A stretch of 64,000 bases of DNA, from positions 213,402,529-213,466,528 of the forward strand of contig NC_091118.1 of the NCBI RefSeq assembly GCF_040183065.1, given 5' to 3'. The position numbers and the translations under genes are program-made. The notes under the pieces are model-generated. The model made no database searches. It saw nothing but the letters and a program-made list of their open reading frames with translations, and was not told where the DNA came from. This DNA comes from Periplaneta americana. Taxonomy: Eukaryota > Arthropoda > Insecta > Blattodea > Blattidae. Positions 47,107 through 59,508 of the stretch are shown here, one piece after another. Position 1 is the stretch's first letter; each line of letters starts with the position of its first letter.

Positions 47107-48436
47107 CTAGACTATGCAGAACCCTGCACGCTAACCACTAGCCCACAGAGGAAGAATTCTTGGCTGTTTTTGTTGGTTTATTTTTATGACGTTTAAATAA
47201 ATCAGTAGATATTTTCGATTGATAGTGATGTCTTCCAGATCGTCTTCGAGTTCACGCAGCCTGTTGCCCTGTGCCCTCTAGCAGAAAATCGTGACGCTGA
47301 CCCAACACTTCCCCTTAGCTCACTCATCTGAATTTCACGGCTTGCAAACGGCGATGTCTGACAATGCCATCCATCTTCCTGCTCGATGACGAGGAGTGAG
47401 CCCTCGAATGGAAGCTTTTTTAAAATCAACAAGTGCAGGCCAGGCAGCCTTGCTAATCCCGAGTGAAGGCAGCAATAGCTTCCAAAATAATTTTCGTATC
47501 AAGCGACATTAAGGATTCCTGCCATATTTACGAGGGGTTATAAAAACTGTTAGCTGTGCATAATGCGAGGTCCTTTGTCAATATTAGACTGGGGAAACAG
47601 ATACTGTAAAAAGATGGATTCATGCAAAATGTATGAGAATTACATCGGCCAGCTGCCAGCTGATAAATGTCGTTTCATTTAACCCAGAGTTGTAAACTCA
47701 GTCCGTCTTCCCTTGAGAGCTTCAGGCCTGATGGGAATTAATCGCGAGAGATATTTTTGTATAGAGGAGATTTGAATGCAACCCTAGTTTTTAAAACGAC
47801 ATAGTTTTACAGCTTGATGCATTTACCGTTTATACTGATCAACGAGAATTGCTGCCCGATGGGAGAGAGAAAAGTACTTTCAGGTTAACTGTGTTGTAGA
47901 GTTCTTCTATTGTGCACAACAGAAGGCGTGGGTCGTCCCTCGTTGAACTACTGTCTCTTAGTTGTTCCTAAGACGGCGTCAGCGCAGTTTTTTGCTGTTT
48001 ACTTGCTTTGTGTTGCAGTCGACGAGTAACTTTCATCATGGGTAGAGACAGCAGAATTTCGCATTGATTTGGAAAACGAAAATCGTGATAAAATATTTCA
48101 TTTCGCGTTTTATCACTAATTAGTCGTAAGATAATCGTAATAATTTCGTAAACTGCCATTGTTTGTTTGTTTGTGTACTTGTTTAATTTTTTTCTTACTC
48201 TGTTATCTTTCATCATCTATTTGTTCTTGTATTGTTTTGTATGCTTTATGTGAAGAAGCTCTAGTAAATAAATAAATGAAAAGGGATATTTGCGTGACTA
48301 TTACACTTTAACTACGTCACACTACTTTCGACCAATAAAACTGTACGAAAGGACGTCTTTCAACCAATCATGGCTGCTTATCGCACAATTTTATCGCGTC
48401 CCTAGCATTTGTTTAATTTTATCGTGTCCCTAGCAT
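47107..48436. other. Unassigned, no gene seen
   Basis: A 76-residue minus-strand frame at 47202 is not recognised. No repeats identified. Confidence 0.35.
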
Positions 48437-48780
48437 TTGTTTATTTTTATCACTAACCTAGCATTTGTTTCTTTGTTTGCCAACATTTCAAACTGCACTG
48501 GTCTGGCCGTCAAAAAACAGAAAATTACAAACCACTCCAGTCGATGCACAGCAGTTTCAAATATGACTCTCATTGGCATTCAAGAACAAGAATTAATAAA
48601 GATCACTGGTCATATATGAAGAGCACCATTCGGAAATCCTGAATAAGTTGAGGGATACACCATGTACACCAACGAGTTCGCTTCTTTTACGCACACGTCC
48701 AATATAACATCAACTGAACCACCAACCACTAAAACATTCAAATTTGAAAATTGTACTTTCAATAATTGTTTCTTTTAAAA
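48437..48780 (+). pseudogene. Tyrosine recombinase C-terminal fragment (Crypton- or DIRS-like)
   Basis: The frame at 48437-48619 contains KITNHSSRCTAVSNMTLIGI and ELIKITGH. An H-x-x-R (residues 33-36) followed about 20 residues later by a GH is the box II pattern of tyrosine recombinases. The frame stops just after GH. In-frame downstream codons still give a Thr-rich stretch with ENCTFNNC, a pattern I associate with such eukaryotic recombinase-like proteins. The catalytic Tyr is not identifiable, and nothing upstream is recognisable. Confidence 0.5.
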
Positions 48781-49580
48781 TTATTCATGTTTATTTTTTA
48801 TTTCATCATCGTTAATTAAAACGTTTCTTGTTTATTTCATCATCCCTAATTAAAACTTTTCAATCACTTGTTTATATTATTTAGGTTATGTTTGTTATAG
48901 CTTCTGCTATATGATATTATGAATAGTCACGTATTATAGATTGTTTAATACTAAGATTTATTGGAAATCAAATGTCAAGTGACGTTGATTACTGGGATCC
49001 GGATGATTGAAGTGAAATGCAAATGTTTTAATAAAATTGAAACTGAATCAACAAAGCCTTCTTGACTAGTAACAGTCCACAGAGTTCAATGATGATTCCA
49101 TAGTTGGCACAACTGATACCAGTAACAAGAAAACATAATCATAAAACACTACTGTCATCTAGCGTAATGTTGAGATGGTACAATAATATATTCGAAGACA
49201 GTTGTATTTTATTGTATTGGAGTACTTCGTTACTTATAATCTTTATATAGCCTACTTTCTTCTAATCGTGTAATAGTCAATTAAATCCCACTCGAGTTTT
49301 GATTTTCTCTAGATAAATCAAAACCTCTAGTGAGATTACTGTTGAAAAAATAACCCTATATGACGTATTAGGGTCAAAATAATGATAAAAAGTTTCATAT
49401 GTTAATAATATAGGTACTATACGGGTACATATTAAAATTAAACACAACTTTATAACGCTGAGAAAAAAAAAAACGTTATTTTCATCATGTAACATGTGCT
49501 GTTTCTATTTATGGAACGGAAGCATAGCAAGTAACACAGTATTACTTTCTTTTTTTTATTCTGCGCCTGAGATCACTACC
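48781..49580. other. Unassigned, no gene seen
   Basis: AT-rich spacer with no supported feature. Confidence 0.4.
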
Positions 49581-49591
49581 AATTGAATCGC

Positions 49592-49838
49592 GTCCGCACT
49601 TATGAAGTAACGGTTAGCGCGTCTGGCCGCGAAACCAGGTGGCCCGGGTTCGATTCCCGGTCGGTTGAGGCTTTCTCAGGGTTTTCCCTCAACCCAATAT
49701 GAGCAAATGCTGGGTAACTATCGGTGCTGGACACCGGACTTATTTCACCGGCAATATCACCTTCATCTCATTCAGATGCTAAATAACCTAAGATGTTGAT
49801 AAAACATTGTAAAATAACCTACTAAAATAAAAATATAA
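49592..49838 (+). repeat. tRNA-derived SINE, family 2
   Basis: AAGTAACGGTTAGCGCGTCT (A-box side), GGGTTCGATTCCCGG (B box), TTTTCCCTCAACCCAAT and a tail ending TAAAATAACCTACTAAAATA. A perfect 11-base duplication, AATTGAATCGC, flanks it (49581-49591 and 49839-49849). Confidence 0.93.
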
Positions 49839-49917
49839 AATTGAATCGCACTTTTTAGTAGGACATTAAGTCAAAATTTGTCATTTTTATTTCTACTGAT
49901 GGAATAATAATTAATAA

Positions 49918-50735
49918 TTTCTAGGAGAAAATACACAAACGATTAGGGAAAGCACGGAAATTTTACTTGAAGCAAGTAAAGCGATCGGTTTGGAAGTAAA
50001 TCCCGAAAAGACAAAGTATATGATTATGTCTCGTGACGGGAATATTGTACGAAATGGAAATATAAAAATTGGAGATTTATCCTTCGAAGAGGTGGAAAAA
50101 TTCAAATATCTTGGAGCAACAGTAACAAATATAAATGACACTCGGGAGGAAATTAAAAGCAGAATAAATATGGGAAATGCGTGTTATTATTCGGTTGAGA
50201 AGCTTTTATCATCCAGTCTGCTGTCAAAAAATCTGAAAGTTACAATTTATAAAACAGTTATATTACCGGTTGTTCTGTATGGTTGTGAAACTTGGACTCT
50301 CACTCTGAGAGAGGAACATAGGTTAAGGGTGTTTGAGAATAAGGTGCTTAGGAAAATATTTGGGGCTAAGCGGGATGAAGTTACAGGAGAATGGAGAATG
50401 TTACACAACGCAGAACTGCACGCATTATATTCTTTACCTGACATAATTAGGAACTTAAAATCCAGACGTTTGAGATGGGCAGGGCATGTAGCACGTATGG
50501 GTGAATACAGAAATGCATATAGAGTGTTAGTTGGGAGACCGGAGGGGAAAAAGACCTTTAGGGAGGCCGAGACGTAGATGGGAGGATAATATTAAAATGG
50601 ATTTGAGGGAGGTGGGGTATGATGATAGAGACTGGATTAATCTTGCTCAGGATAGGGACCGATGGCGGGCTTATGTGAGGGCGGCAATGAACCTCCGGGT
50701 TCCTTAAAAGCCATTTGTAAGTAAGTAAGTAAGAC
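49918..50735 (+). pseudogene. RTE-like fragment (family A, copy 7)
   Basis: The frame at 49990-50577 runs from [18 protein letters not shown] through [20 protein letters not shown] and [20 protein letters not shown] to GRPEGKK, where one extra G shifts the frame; the rest of the tail continues in the next frame to MNLRVP. The 5' truncation falls just after the YADD motif. A (GTAA)n tail at 50718-50733 marks the 3' end. Confidence 0.9.
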
Positions 50736-50736
50736 G

Positions 50737-52150
50737 CATTGATTGGCAAAGAAAGGAATTTCGTCAAACCTTCCCCTCTATTTCTAACATCAAGTTTATG
50801 TTTATAGTGCGGCACTGGTACACTCATGAAAATAAGTTGATTTTTTGCTTTCCTGGAACGTACCAAATTTGTATTTAAAAACATACGATTCAATTAAATT
50901 TTACTTTCAGAAAAACCATTCTGGGTCAACAGATGCACAAGGAACCCAGACACATTTCAACATAGCAGATGTAAATTCAGGGTAATTCAACATGAGAGCT
51001 CATAATGCCTCAATCACGTCAAATTTAATACTGGAACTGTCGGATGATTGTTTCAATGTTAACATTTTAAAATTCCTTTTCAGAGCGAGAAGTTACATTT
51101 GTTGGGATCAAATTTCTGCACACTTGAAGGACAAAACTAAAATTCTTTCAATCACTTATCATCTCTCTTAAACTGACTTAGCATATTTGGCGAAATAATG
51201 CAAATTCAATGTAAATACAGTAGACGATAAACAGGATCAAAAAGGAAATTCTACTTTTCGTACTGATTTCATCAACGTAAACTAGTCAAATTTAACATAA
51301 TACGAAACGAATGCAGTTTTTTTCCAATTCATTCTTGGATATGCTTTTCTCAGCATTTCATTTATTTGATGTACCGTAACCTCTTTCCCCTCTAGTCTTT
51401 TTTATATTCCTACCTGTATATGAAAATAATTAATACTTTTAGGAATTCATGTTTGTAAAATATTGCTGTGTTAGAAAATTCAATTTATGTTATCCTGCGT
51501 ATGTAACCTGTATGCCGTTTGAAACCTGCTTTCTAATTTAATTTGTGTTACCGCTCCATTACATTTTTTTCCCTTTTTATTAACCAGCGTATGTTACAAA
51601 CCATATCTATAGAAATTTTCTGTCTGTTCAGAGGTTCCAAATACCTGCGAATATTGATGTAAACAGAAGGCATTCCCTTCCATATTAAAATGTTCGCTTT
51701 TGTGAGAGCGGGAATATCTGCTGTGTAGTGTCTACGCGTCCAGTCCACATCAAACAGTGGAGAGTTGATTGCTTCCAACCCGATGTCACTGGGTTTGTAT
51801 ACACGACATTTTCCATCAGACTTGCAGGCAAGGCGCGGGAACCGGACCTGCTTTCCCATGTCATAATAACGTTCGTCAGTTGTTTTATTTTAGCTTAGTG
51901 GGGAGGAAATTGTCTGGAATACATGAATTCTACTCCTATGTATGTAGTTAGACGAAAATGTACTTCTCTTTTACTTAATTTTTGATGACTCTAAATTCAA
52001 AGAGTATTTAGAAATTGATAAGCTGTTATGGTTGCCATTAACATATTAGTTTCTTGTAAGTTAAAAGAGAAATATAAAAATGTGGTAGTGGATTTGAGGA
52101 AATCTCTTTCATTGCGTGTACTGTCTATACAGGGATTAGAATTATATATT
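50737..52150. other. Unassigned, no gene confirmed
   Basis: A 103-residue minus-strand frame (51548-51859) is not recognised. The stretch 51080-51200 matches 29890-29980, so part is a dispersed repeat. Confidence 0.35.
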
Positions 52151-52156
52151 TTATTT

Positions 52157-53313
52157 ACTAGCCGTAACCGTGCGCTCCGCTGCACCCGTTAGAAATAAAT
52201 ATAAATTAATTACATAATTAAAATAGGACATTGATCCAGGGAACATTCGTGTTTGATAGAAGGATAAAGCGTTTAATATGTTACTTAATTTAAATTGCAT
52301 CCAAATAATGCGATCACTTTGGTCCAGAGACTCATTTGGTGCAATGACAATTTCTTTAACATGTTTCTTAATTTTTATTACATGCAACCATAGCTTAATG
52401 AAGATTGACATCATTTAGATTTAATGTGTATACTTTATTTTACTTGTTATAGGTTTCCATTGAATTATGGTAATAACTTAATTTTAACCCTTGTTTTCTA
52501 CGTATTCAGTAAATGGCGCTTGGCCCACTATGGTTCTGAACCCATCAAATAACTTAAATTATATTATATAATATTACATATTATATTATATTATATTATA
52601 TTATATTATATTATATTATATTATATTATATTATATTATATCAGAAGTTACTGTAATAACATTATAGCGTTATGTCCATCTAGAGAATCTACACTTTCCA
52701 ATAATGAAATAATAATTAATTATACAAATCGGTTAATTTAGCTTCCGATATTACTTCATACAAACACAGGCTGTCTTTCATAGCTTTCGATTGTTGCTGT
52801 CCAAGACCCCTTATAGACGAAGTCATTTGTTTTTTAATTCATTACACGGCCTTAGATGGCAATTATTTTAATTTTAAAACTCATTTATCTCATTAAATAT
52901 CAGTCCTATGAAAATTTTTCAAGGAATAAAACTTATCGAAAATGATTTGTAAAGAATCTTTTGTTATGTAACATTTTTCACAAAAATCAATAATAAGCGA
53001 GATATTTCGATTTATTTAATTGAGGCCCCCTTATAACCCCCCTTTTAAATAAAGTATTTTGAATACCATATAGCCTAAAATCTAAGTTACAACGAACTTA
53101 ATTTATATTCAAATTTTCATATAAATCGGTTCAGCCATTATCGCGTGAAAAGGTGATAAACATACAGAGAGACAGACAGACATACAAACAAAAATTTCAA
53201 AAAAGCGATTTTCGGTTTCAGAGTGGTTAATTATATATGTTAGGACCAATTATTTTTGGAAAATCGAAAATTACCAGAAAAATTTCGGCTACAGATTTAT
53301 TATTAGTGTAGAT
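52157..53313. repeat. 1.15 kb insect dispersed repeat
   Basis: Starts ACTAGCCGTAACCGTGCGCT and ends TTTATTATTAGTGTAGATTA, with TCGGTTCAGCCATTATCGCG and AGACAGACAGACATAC near the end. I recall this combination from many insect genomes; class not assigned. It contains a (TTATA)n tract at 52556-52640. Confidence 0.6.
52556..52640. repeat. (TTATA)n microsatellite
   Basis: About 16 pentanucleotide units with minor interruptions at the start. Confidence 0.95.
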
Positions 53314-53620
53314 TATGTTTTAATCTGGTGAAGTTAAGGTCATTAGGCCTTCTCTCTCACAGCACAGGAATAAAAACATACAAGAAAACAGTCGACCTGA
53401 TTGCGAGTTGGTATAGTGCTAGCCTTCTATTCCCAAGGTTGCGGGTTCGATCCCGGGCCACGTCGATGGCATTTAAGTGTGCTGATATAACCTCTGCAGT
53501 TGCGAGAGTCGTTAAATAAAATATAACATTTAACATTTTACAAGAAAACGTACGCAGGGAGGAGAAGTGAAAAAGGAAAATTAATAAATATACAAATACA
53601 GATAAAAAAAAAACGAAATT
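53314..53620 (-). mobile_element. CR1/Jockey-like 3' UTR remnant split by a SINE
   Basis: GTGAAGTTAAGGTCATTAGG and CCTTCTCTCTCACAG resemble the 3' UTR at 610-660. The sequence resumes after the SINE with GTACGCAGGGAGG and A-rich DNA. Confidence 0.5.
53390..53539 (+). repeat. tRNA-derived SINE, family 3, short form
   Basis: Head TTGCGAGTTGGTATAGTGC (A box), GGTTGCGGGTTCGATCCCGG (B box), then GGCATTTAAGTGTGCTGATA and a tail with GAGTCGTTAAATAAAATATA. The 10-base duplication ACAAGAAAAC flanks it (53380-53389 and 53540-53549). It lacks the internal ~90 bases present in the copy at 54059. Confidence 0.9.
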
Positions 53621-54048
53621 TCTCAAAGTTCCATAGCTTATGGGTTCACAACAGTGTAATCAATAACTACCATAATGTACGACATTTCATCAGCCTGTCA
53701 TAAGTGATTTGCATTTTATAACATTTTATTAAAATTTTGAATCGCTTTATATAAAAAGTCGCTTGCACTACAGTTTACATTATTATTAACTGATACTCAC
53801 CTATTTGGATCTTTATATACATGAGGTCAAAACTTGCTACAGGGTTTTGCTGTAAAATTAATCACATAATTACTAGATTTTTTTTTATTATAAAAGAGTA
53901 AAAAATAAAAATATTAATAGTCATAAAAATACTACTAATATACCCATTCACTGTAAAGAAAAACCCAATAGTAATGTTTGTTTTAATGTATATAAAGAAT
54001 CATATAAGTGAAAATCAATTAAAAGTAATGTAAATTGTGGCGCAAGGG
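53550..54048. other. Unassigned AT-rich DNA
   Basis: No gene or recognised repeat beyond the UTR remnant. Confidence 0.4.
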
Positions 54049-54058
54049 ACTTCTTATA

Positions 54059-54255
54059 CGGTTACGTATGTTTTATTTAACGACGCTCGCAACTGCCAAG
54101 GTTATATCAGCGTTGCCGGTGTGCAAAAATTTTGTCCCGCAGGAGTTCTTTTACATGCCAGTAAATCTACTGACATGAGCCTGTCGCATTTAACTACACT
54201 TAAATGCCATCGATTGGGCCGAGATCGAACCCGCAACCTCGGGCACAGAAGGCCA
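54059..54255 (-). repeat. tRNA-derived SINE, family 3, antisense, long form
   Basis: TTTTATTTAACGACGCTCGC (tail complement), AATTTTGTCCCGCAGGAGTT, GTAAATCTACTGACATGAGC, then GGCCGAGATCGAACCCGCAA (B box complement). Flanked by ACTTCTTATA at 54049-54058 and 54256-54265. Confidence 0.92.
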
Positions 54256-54265
54256 ACTTCTTATA

Positions 54266-55079
54266 TAAACTATACAATATTTTATTTAGATATTAATAAA
54301 ATGCAAACCACTTATCAGAGACGGATAACATTTTGTGAATGTGTTATTATTAACCAGATATACCAGTGATAAACATTTTCTGATTTAGCGGAAGTTAATA
54401 ATTCCAGTATAGTCTCCTCTTAATGTCCTGGTGTATTTAGTGATTAACGGAAATGACTAAACATGTAAAAATAAATAAGTGATTGTATTAATTTCAAAAC
54501 AAACAAAACACTAACAATTTCGCAACATTTACAACAAAGTTATAATATTCAGTTTACTGTATTGTACTCTGACCGGTAAGAAGATGCTTATGAAATTTGT
54601 TTTAGAATACTGCTAAATTCCGACAGTCTCTGATGTCACTGGGTAGAACTGCAGTCATCGGCAAGTTTGTACTCACGATGACATCACTGGACGCAAACCG
54701 CAATACATAAGATGTACTTAAGCTAATACTGTACTGGGTGTTCATTTCAAAGTGTCATGACGTCACTGTTGTGAGTCAGCGTTTTGAAGCGAGTTTCAGC
54801 TTTTATGTCAGAGAAGTTACCTATTAGGCCCTAATCGAGGCGTTCAGTCTGAACTTGAGAACGTGTACGGTGTAACTTGAACGTCGTAGCAACAGATGGC
54901 GGTCTGTATGGTCTGTGTGCTACCATAACCTCTTTCGAACTGTGTTTTGCGCCGGCAAGTCGTACGCAGGGTATTTGTTATCATCGGTTGCGTACGGCAA
55001 CATTCCACAACATAAATCAAATGTTCAGTGTCCATGTTGACCGTCGAAGTTAATGTCAACAAATACGTAGTAATCGTCT
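54266..55079. other. Unassigned, no gene seen
   Basis: No supported coding region or repeat. Confidence 0.4.
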
Positions 55080-55090
55080 TAACCCTCTCC

Positions 55091-55345
55091 AGTCCACACC
55101 TGTGGAGTAACGGTCAGCGCGTCTGGCCGCGAAACCAGGTGGCCCGGGTTCGAATCCCGGTCGGGGCAAGTTACCTGGTTGAGGTTTTTTCCGGGGTTTT
55201 CCCTCAACCCAATACGAGCAAATGCTGGATAACTTTCGGTGCTGGACCCCGGACTCATTTCACCGGCATTATCACCTTCATTTCATTCAGACGCTAAATA
55301 ACCTAGATGTTGATACAGCGTCGTAAAATAACCCAATAAAAAAAA
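55091..55345 (+). repeat. tRNA-derived SINE, family 2, well preserved
   Basis: TGGAGTAACGGTCAGCGCGT, CCGGGTTCGAATCCCGG, TTCGGTGCTGGACCCCGG and a tail with GACGCTAAATAACCTAGATG and GCGTCGTAAAATAACCC, poly-A end. Flanked by TAACCCTCTCC at 55080-55090 and 55346-55356. Useful as a family reference copy. Confidence 0.95.
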
Positions 55346-55698
55346 TAACCCTCTCCCCATATCCCGACAGTACGTGTTTCCAAACAGTTCACATTCTTGC
55401 CACTATCGGCGTTACCGTACGTATCGGTACGTAGGCCTACTCTTCAGAATGAATGCCGTACTTGCTAGGCAACTTCTCTGGCACATAGGTAATACGCCTC
55501 TGCGGAAGTGTAGGAAGATTAGATTGTCTAGGCTCATCGACTAGCCACATGACGACATACAGCGAGCCATGACACACTTTGAACTGAACACGCAGTGTAA
55601 CCTACAGTATATGTAAAATAATCAGAATATAAAGGTCTGTAATAATCTGGTTGTATTTTATTATAATTACAATAGTTTTGTACACATATTTAACATTC

Positions 55699-55956
55699 GG
55701 TCCACATCTGTGGAGTAACGGTCAGCGCGTCTGGCCGCGAAACCAGGTGGCCCGGGTTAGAATCCCGGTCGGGGCAAGTTACCTGGTTGAGATTTTTCCG
55801 GCGTTTTCCCTCAACCCAATACGAGCAAATGCTGGGTAATTTTCGGTGCTGGACCCCGGACTCATTTCACCGGCATTATCACCTTAATATCATTCAGACG
55901 CTAAATAACCTAGATGTTGATACAGCGTCGTAAAATAACCCAATAAAAAAAATAAA
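55699..55956 (+). repeat. tRNA-derived SINE, family 2, well preserved
   Basis: Near-identical to the copy 600 bases upstream but an independent insertion, with its own 11-base duplication ATTTAACATTC (55688-55698 and 55957-55967). One B-box base differs (GGGTTAGAATCCC). Confidence 0.95.
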
Positions 55957-55967
55957 ATTTAACATTC

Positions 55968-56545
55968 ATAAATGTATAACTGTGTGAATGAGTGAAATGG
56001 GGAACAGGAGGGGAGATGGAGAGGGTGAGTTCTGTGTGTCTGTCCCTCGTTTTGTTCATCTGTCTGTCACAGGTACATAGGTACACTATTTTGCTGTCGA
56101 ATAGGATTCGTATCCTTTGTTTCGTTACACCCTGTTGCGGCTTTCCCGTAGCATGCGAGCTTTGAAACTCAGAAAATGAAAACATTTACGACTCCCAAAC
56201 ACTTTAAATTCCCTGAAACTCATTATAGAGAGGAAATAAATAGTGTCGGAACGTCGTAAAGGGTGCAGCTGCTAAACAGCGTATTATGCTGTAGCACGGC
56301 GTTAGAAGTTAATGTCTGGATTTCTGAGCGGGACGGCGATGTGGAATGCTGTTTGAAGCGCACTCTAACTTGCAAAATGCGTGTCTCACACTTTATGATC
56401 AGGAGAGATTTTATTTAGCAATCGTGCCGCGTTTGATGAAATTCCATGCCACTGATTTTTATGTACGAAAAATTCCTAAACTTTCAATATCAGATATTCG
56501 GACCAAACCAAGAATTCATAATTTTCTAGAACGTGTAAACATTTA
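55968..56545. other. Unassigned, no gene confirmed
   Basis: A 75-residue frame at 56346 runs into the TIR element and has no recognised domain. Confidence 0.35.
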
Positions 56546-56547
56546 TA

Positions 56548-57613
56548 CAGGGACATCATTTTATTTTTACTAACATTTTTAATATTAACTTGCCTATACC
56601 TCTGGATCAACGCCGTTTGCTATCCCCTTCCACGACTGGAGTTCGATGATACTGGCGTAATATACAAACAAATCACTTTACTAGGTATAGGAGGAAGAAA
56701 AGTAGTTCATCCATTTACGTAAACTAGGAAATATTGCGCTTTTGAGGTTGATAATTTTCATTAGGTTTTTGTTTAATCAAAATACAGTACTGTATTAACA
56801 ATGAGTGTTTTTACTCACGAACTGAGCTGTCCATGCGGACATATTCATTATGCTGTGTATATTATACTGTCTACAACACATTAGCGTACACTATTGAAAA
56901 ATAATCATAATATGGATATTTAAACACATTTTTCAAAATGGTGACCTTCATTTCGATACAGGCTTCAGTTCTGATGTGCATATTATCGCACTATAGACTA
57001 TTGTACCTAACCCCAATTACCAGTTTCGTTCTTCGTACTAGTAACTCATGTTGATATAATTCTGTACCTACTCTGTAAAAGAGTAAATTCAATCTTCACT
57101 TCTGCCCGATCCGAAAAGATAAAATTACACAGACATACTATCTACTGTCCGTCCAAGTGGTTATGCCGCAGGATCGTAGAAAGGGAGGAAATCAAGTGAC
57201 AGTTAATTACTTAACGAGGCCCTTTTATTTAAGTTATTTTAAACAGTTGTATAATATTACGTAGACGTCCAATTCCTAACAGAAATTAATGTTTTCAGAA
57301 AAGAGCTAAGACAGATCAGCCGCTAGCTGGCGAATAAAAGCTGGTGGGAGAAACCGGGATACGACTTAGGCAAATGGACGACAGTACCTGTGCGAAAATG
57401 ATTCAATATTGAAAGCTGTTTCGTCACTGGAAAACGCGAACATATTTTTGGAACGTTCTGTTTACTATGACCGTAAGGCTACTGTGACTGTATATGCGGT
57501 CTTGGATCTGTGTGGAGGACGGTTGAACTTCATTAGTAGAAGGGGTGGGAGTGAAGTATATTCAAAAACTCAGGTGCAATAAAAATTGAAGTAAAAATAA
57601 AATGATGTCCCTG
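56548..57613 (-). mobile_element. CAGGGACATC-family TIR element, copy C
   Basis: Full-length copy inverted relative to 18271-19380, with the same CAGGGACATCATTTTATTTT ends and TA at 56546-56547 and 57614-57615. At 1066 bases it differs from copy A by small indels. No coding capacity recognised. Confidence 0.88.
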
Positions 57614-57615
57614 TA

Positions 57616-58510
57616 TTTAGCTCTGTATATGCACACATTTTATAGCTTCTGATTTCATTTTCATACACCGTGTTTTGTTTTACATTGTTCATTTTGAAAC
57701 GTGTTTCTAAGCATTGCCGCTACGCGCGCTTTCTTGTGGCAAAAATTTGTACGCTTACATCATTGTAGAGAGGTGAATATTTTTGTACAAAGGAGCTGAT
57801 TTTCACAAGCGGAGAATGCATTGTTTGCCAATGAATAACCTTCCAAAATAGTTCTGATTATTTTCATTTTATTTTATTTCAAATATTAATTTTAAAATTG
57901 TTGCACAAGAAGCAGGAAACTACAAAAATTGGAATCTGCTTAGATTAATATTTTTTTTAACGAAAATGATGTTTTCCTTATTATCCAATTCTTCCAGGCT
58001 ATGTAATTTTAAAGCGAAACGTTTATCCTAGAATATGAAATGAATAAAATGTAACTAATATTTCAACATCCCACTTCAGTACTCATCACAAAATCATTCT
58101 TTTTCAGAGGAGTGCTATAATTTTTGCATATTTTGCAATTTTCCCTGGTATATTTTTCTATTAATAAGGTTATTTATTTATTCAATTACTTATTTATCTA
58201 ATTATTTACTTATATATTTACTTATTGAATTGTATATACTTATTTAGCTAGTAAGCAAAGTGAGGACAATGCAAAAGTATAGAACAAAAAATGTTTCTAG
58301 CCACTACTGTAAGAGCCAGGCTCGTGTACGGTGTGGTCTTAGTCAATAATATAACACAACATTTACAAGGACAGTTTATTAAATACAGTAACTTAATTCA
58401 GACTTACAACTAACACACAAGAGAAAAAAGAAAGAGAAAAAACACATTTAATATTAATTGATAATCAGACAAAGCCAGTGACGTTCAATGATAGTACATT
58501 ATGCAACGAG
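57616..58510. other. Unassigned AT-rich DNA
   Basis: Includes a loose TTAT/TACT-type tract at 58165-58250. No gene. Confidence 0.4.
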
Positions 58511-58609
58511 TCTATAATGGTAGTAATTAAGACGCAAGTATGTTTGCTTATGAAACGAGCGCAAGCGAGTTTCATAATTTTCATACGAGGGTCTCAATTA
58601 CCATTATAG
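58511..58609. repeat. ~100 bp imperfect foldback
   Basis: TCTATAATGGTAGTAATTAA at the left pairs with CAATTACCATTATAGG at the right, and the centre TATGAAACGAGCGCAAGCGA is followed by GTTTCATA. Confidence 0.65.
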
Positions 58610-58625
58610 GCAAGTTTCATACGAC

Positions 58626-59141
58626 TTTTTATGCTCGACCATATTTCTAACTTGAAATTATTAAAAAGTAGGTCATGTTATGGTTATGTAAGTGAGTAGC
58701 GAACTGACCTGAATTGTGAGATGTGTGCAGACGAGAAAGTATTGATTTTTTCCGAGGCCGTATGTCATTGACCTTGATATAACGTAGAGAATAAGACGAA
58801 CATTAATCTTGATATAACCTGGAAATTGACTTAGAATTGAAAAACGAGATGAAAAATTGAATTTATTTGAATATTATTTACAATTAACGCTAATTATTAT
58901 AGTAACAGAACATAACCTTCTGCGACAGTATTGGATTTCCAGCCTCCGTGACTTTTCGCTAATTGTCTTTCGATTGCATATCCGAGAATAATCGATACTT
59001 GCGGTTTTATAATGGTACAAAGGTAATTTGTCATTGGCTGAACACCTGAACTTTAATGAATAGGTGTACTTTAATGAGGTGCATTAAAGGGCTACTACCA
59101 GGTGTATAATTACTACATTTCGGCATGGTCGAGCATAAAAA
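58626..59141. repeat. ~0.5 kb segment bounded by 17 bp inverted repeats
   Basis: TTTTTATGCTCGACCAT (58626-58642) and its exact complement (59125-59141). No coding capacity. The foldback at 58511 lies just outside; the two may be parts of one MITE. Confidence 0.55.
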
Positions 59142-59180
59142 CATAAATATAGTCGACAGAAAATATAAATAAAAAAATCG

Positions 59181-59508
59181 GAGATAAAAATTGTTTTATA
59201 TGAAGCATTTCATATAAATCAGAGATAAAAATTGTTTTATATGAAGCATTTCATATAAACCAGAGATAAAAATTGTTTTATATGAAGCATTTCATACAAA
59301 TCAGAGATAAAAATTGTTTTATATGAAATATTTCATACAAATCAGAGATAAAAATTGTTTTATATGAAATATTTCATACAAATCAGAGATAAAAATTCTT
59401 TTATATGAAATATTTCATACAAATCAAAGATAAAAATTGTTTTATATGAAATATTTCATAGAAATCAAAGATAAAGATTGTTTTATATGAAACATTTCAT
59501 ATTGCCTA
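59181..59508 (+). repeat. 41 bp tandem array, 8 units
   Basis: GAGATAAAAATTGTTTTATA starts at 59181, 59222, 59263, 59304, 59345, 59386, 59427 and 59468. Several units contain the perfect palindrome TATGAAATATTTCATA; the first three have TATGAAGCATTTCATA. Similar single-copy sequence is at 30027-30110. Confidence 0.93.

Noticed and set aside
51548..51859. 103-residue minus-strand frame
   Set aside because: Good length but no motif I recognise and no splice or repeat support; not called a gene.
53393..53465. Possible tRNA gene
   Set aside because: tRNA-like head of a family 3 SINE flanked by a 10-base duplication.
55091..55170. Possible tRNA gene
   Set aside because: A and B boxes are present, but the sequence is the head of a SINE with body, poly-A tail and target duplications, and it recurs in many copies.
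59181..59508. CRISPR-like array
   Set aside because: Units are contiguous with no unique spacers, and the setting is an animal genome.
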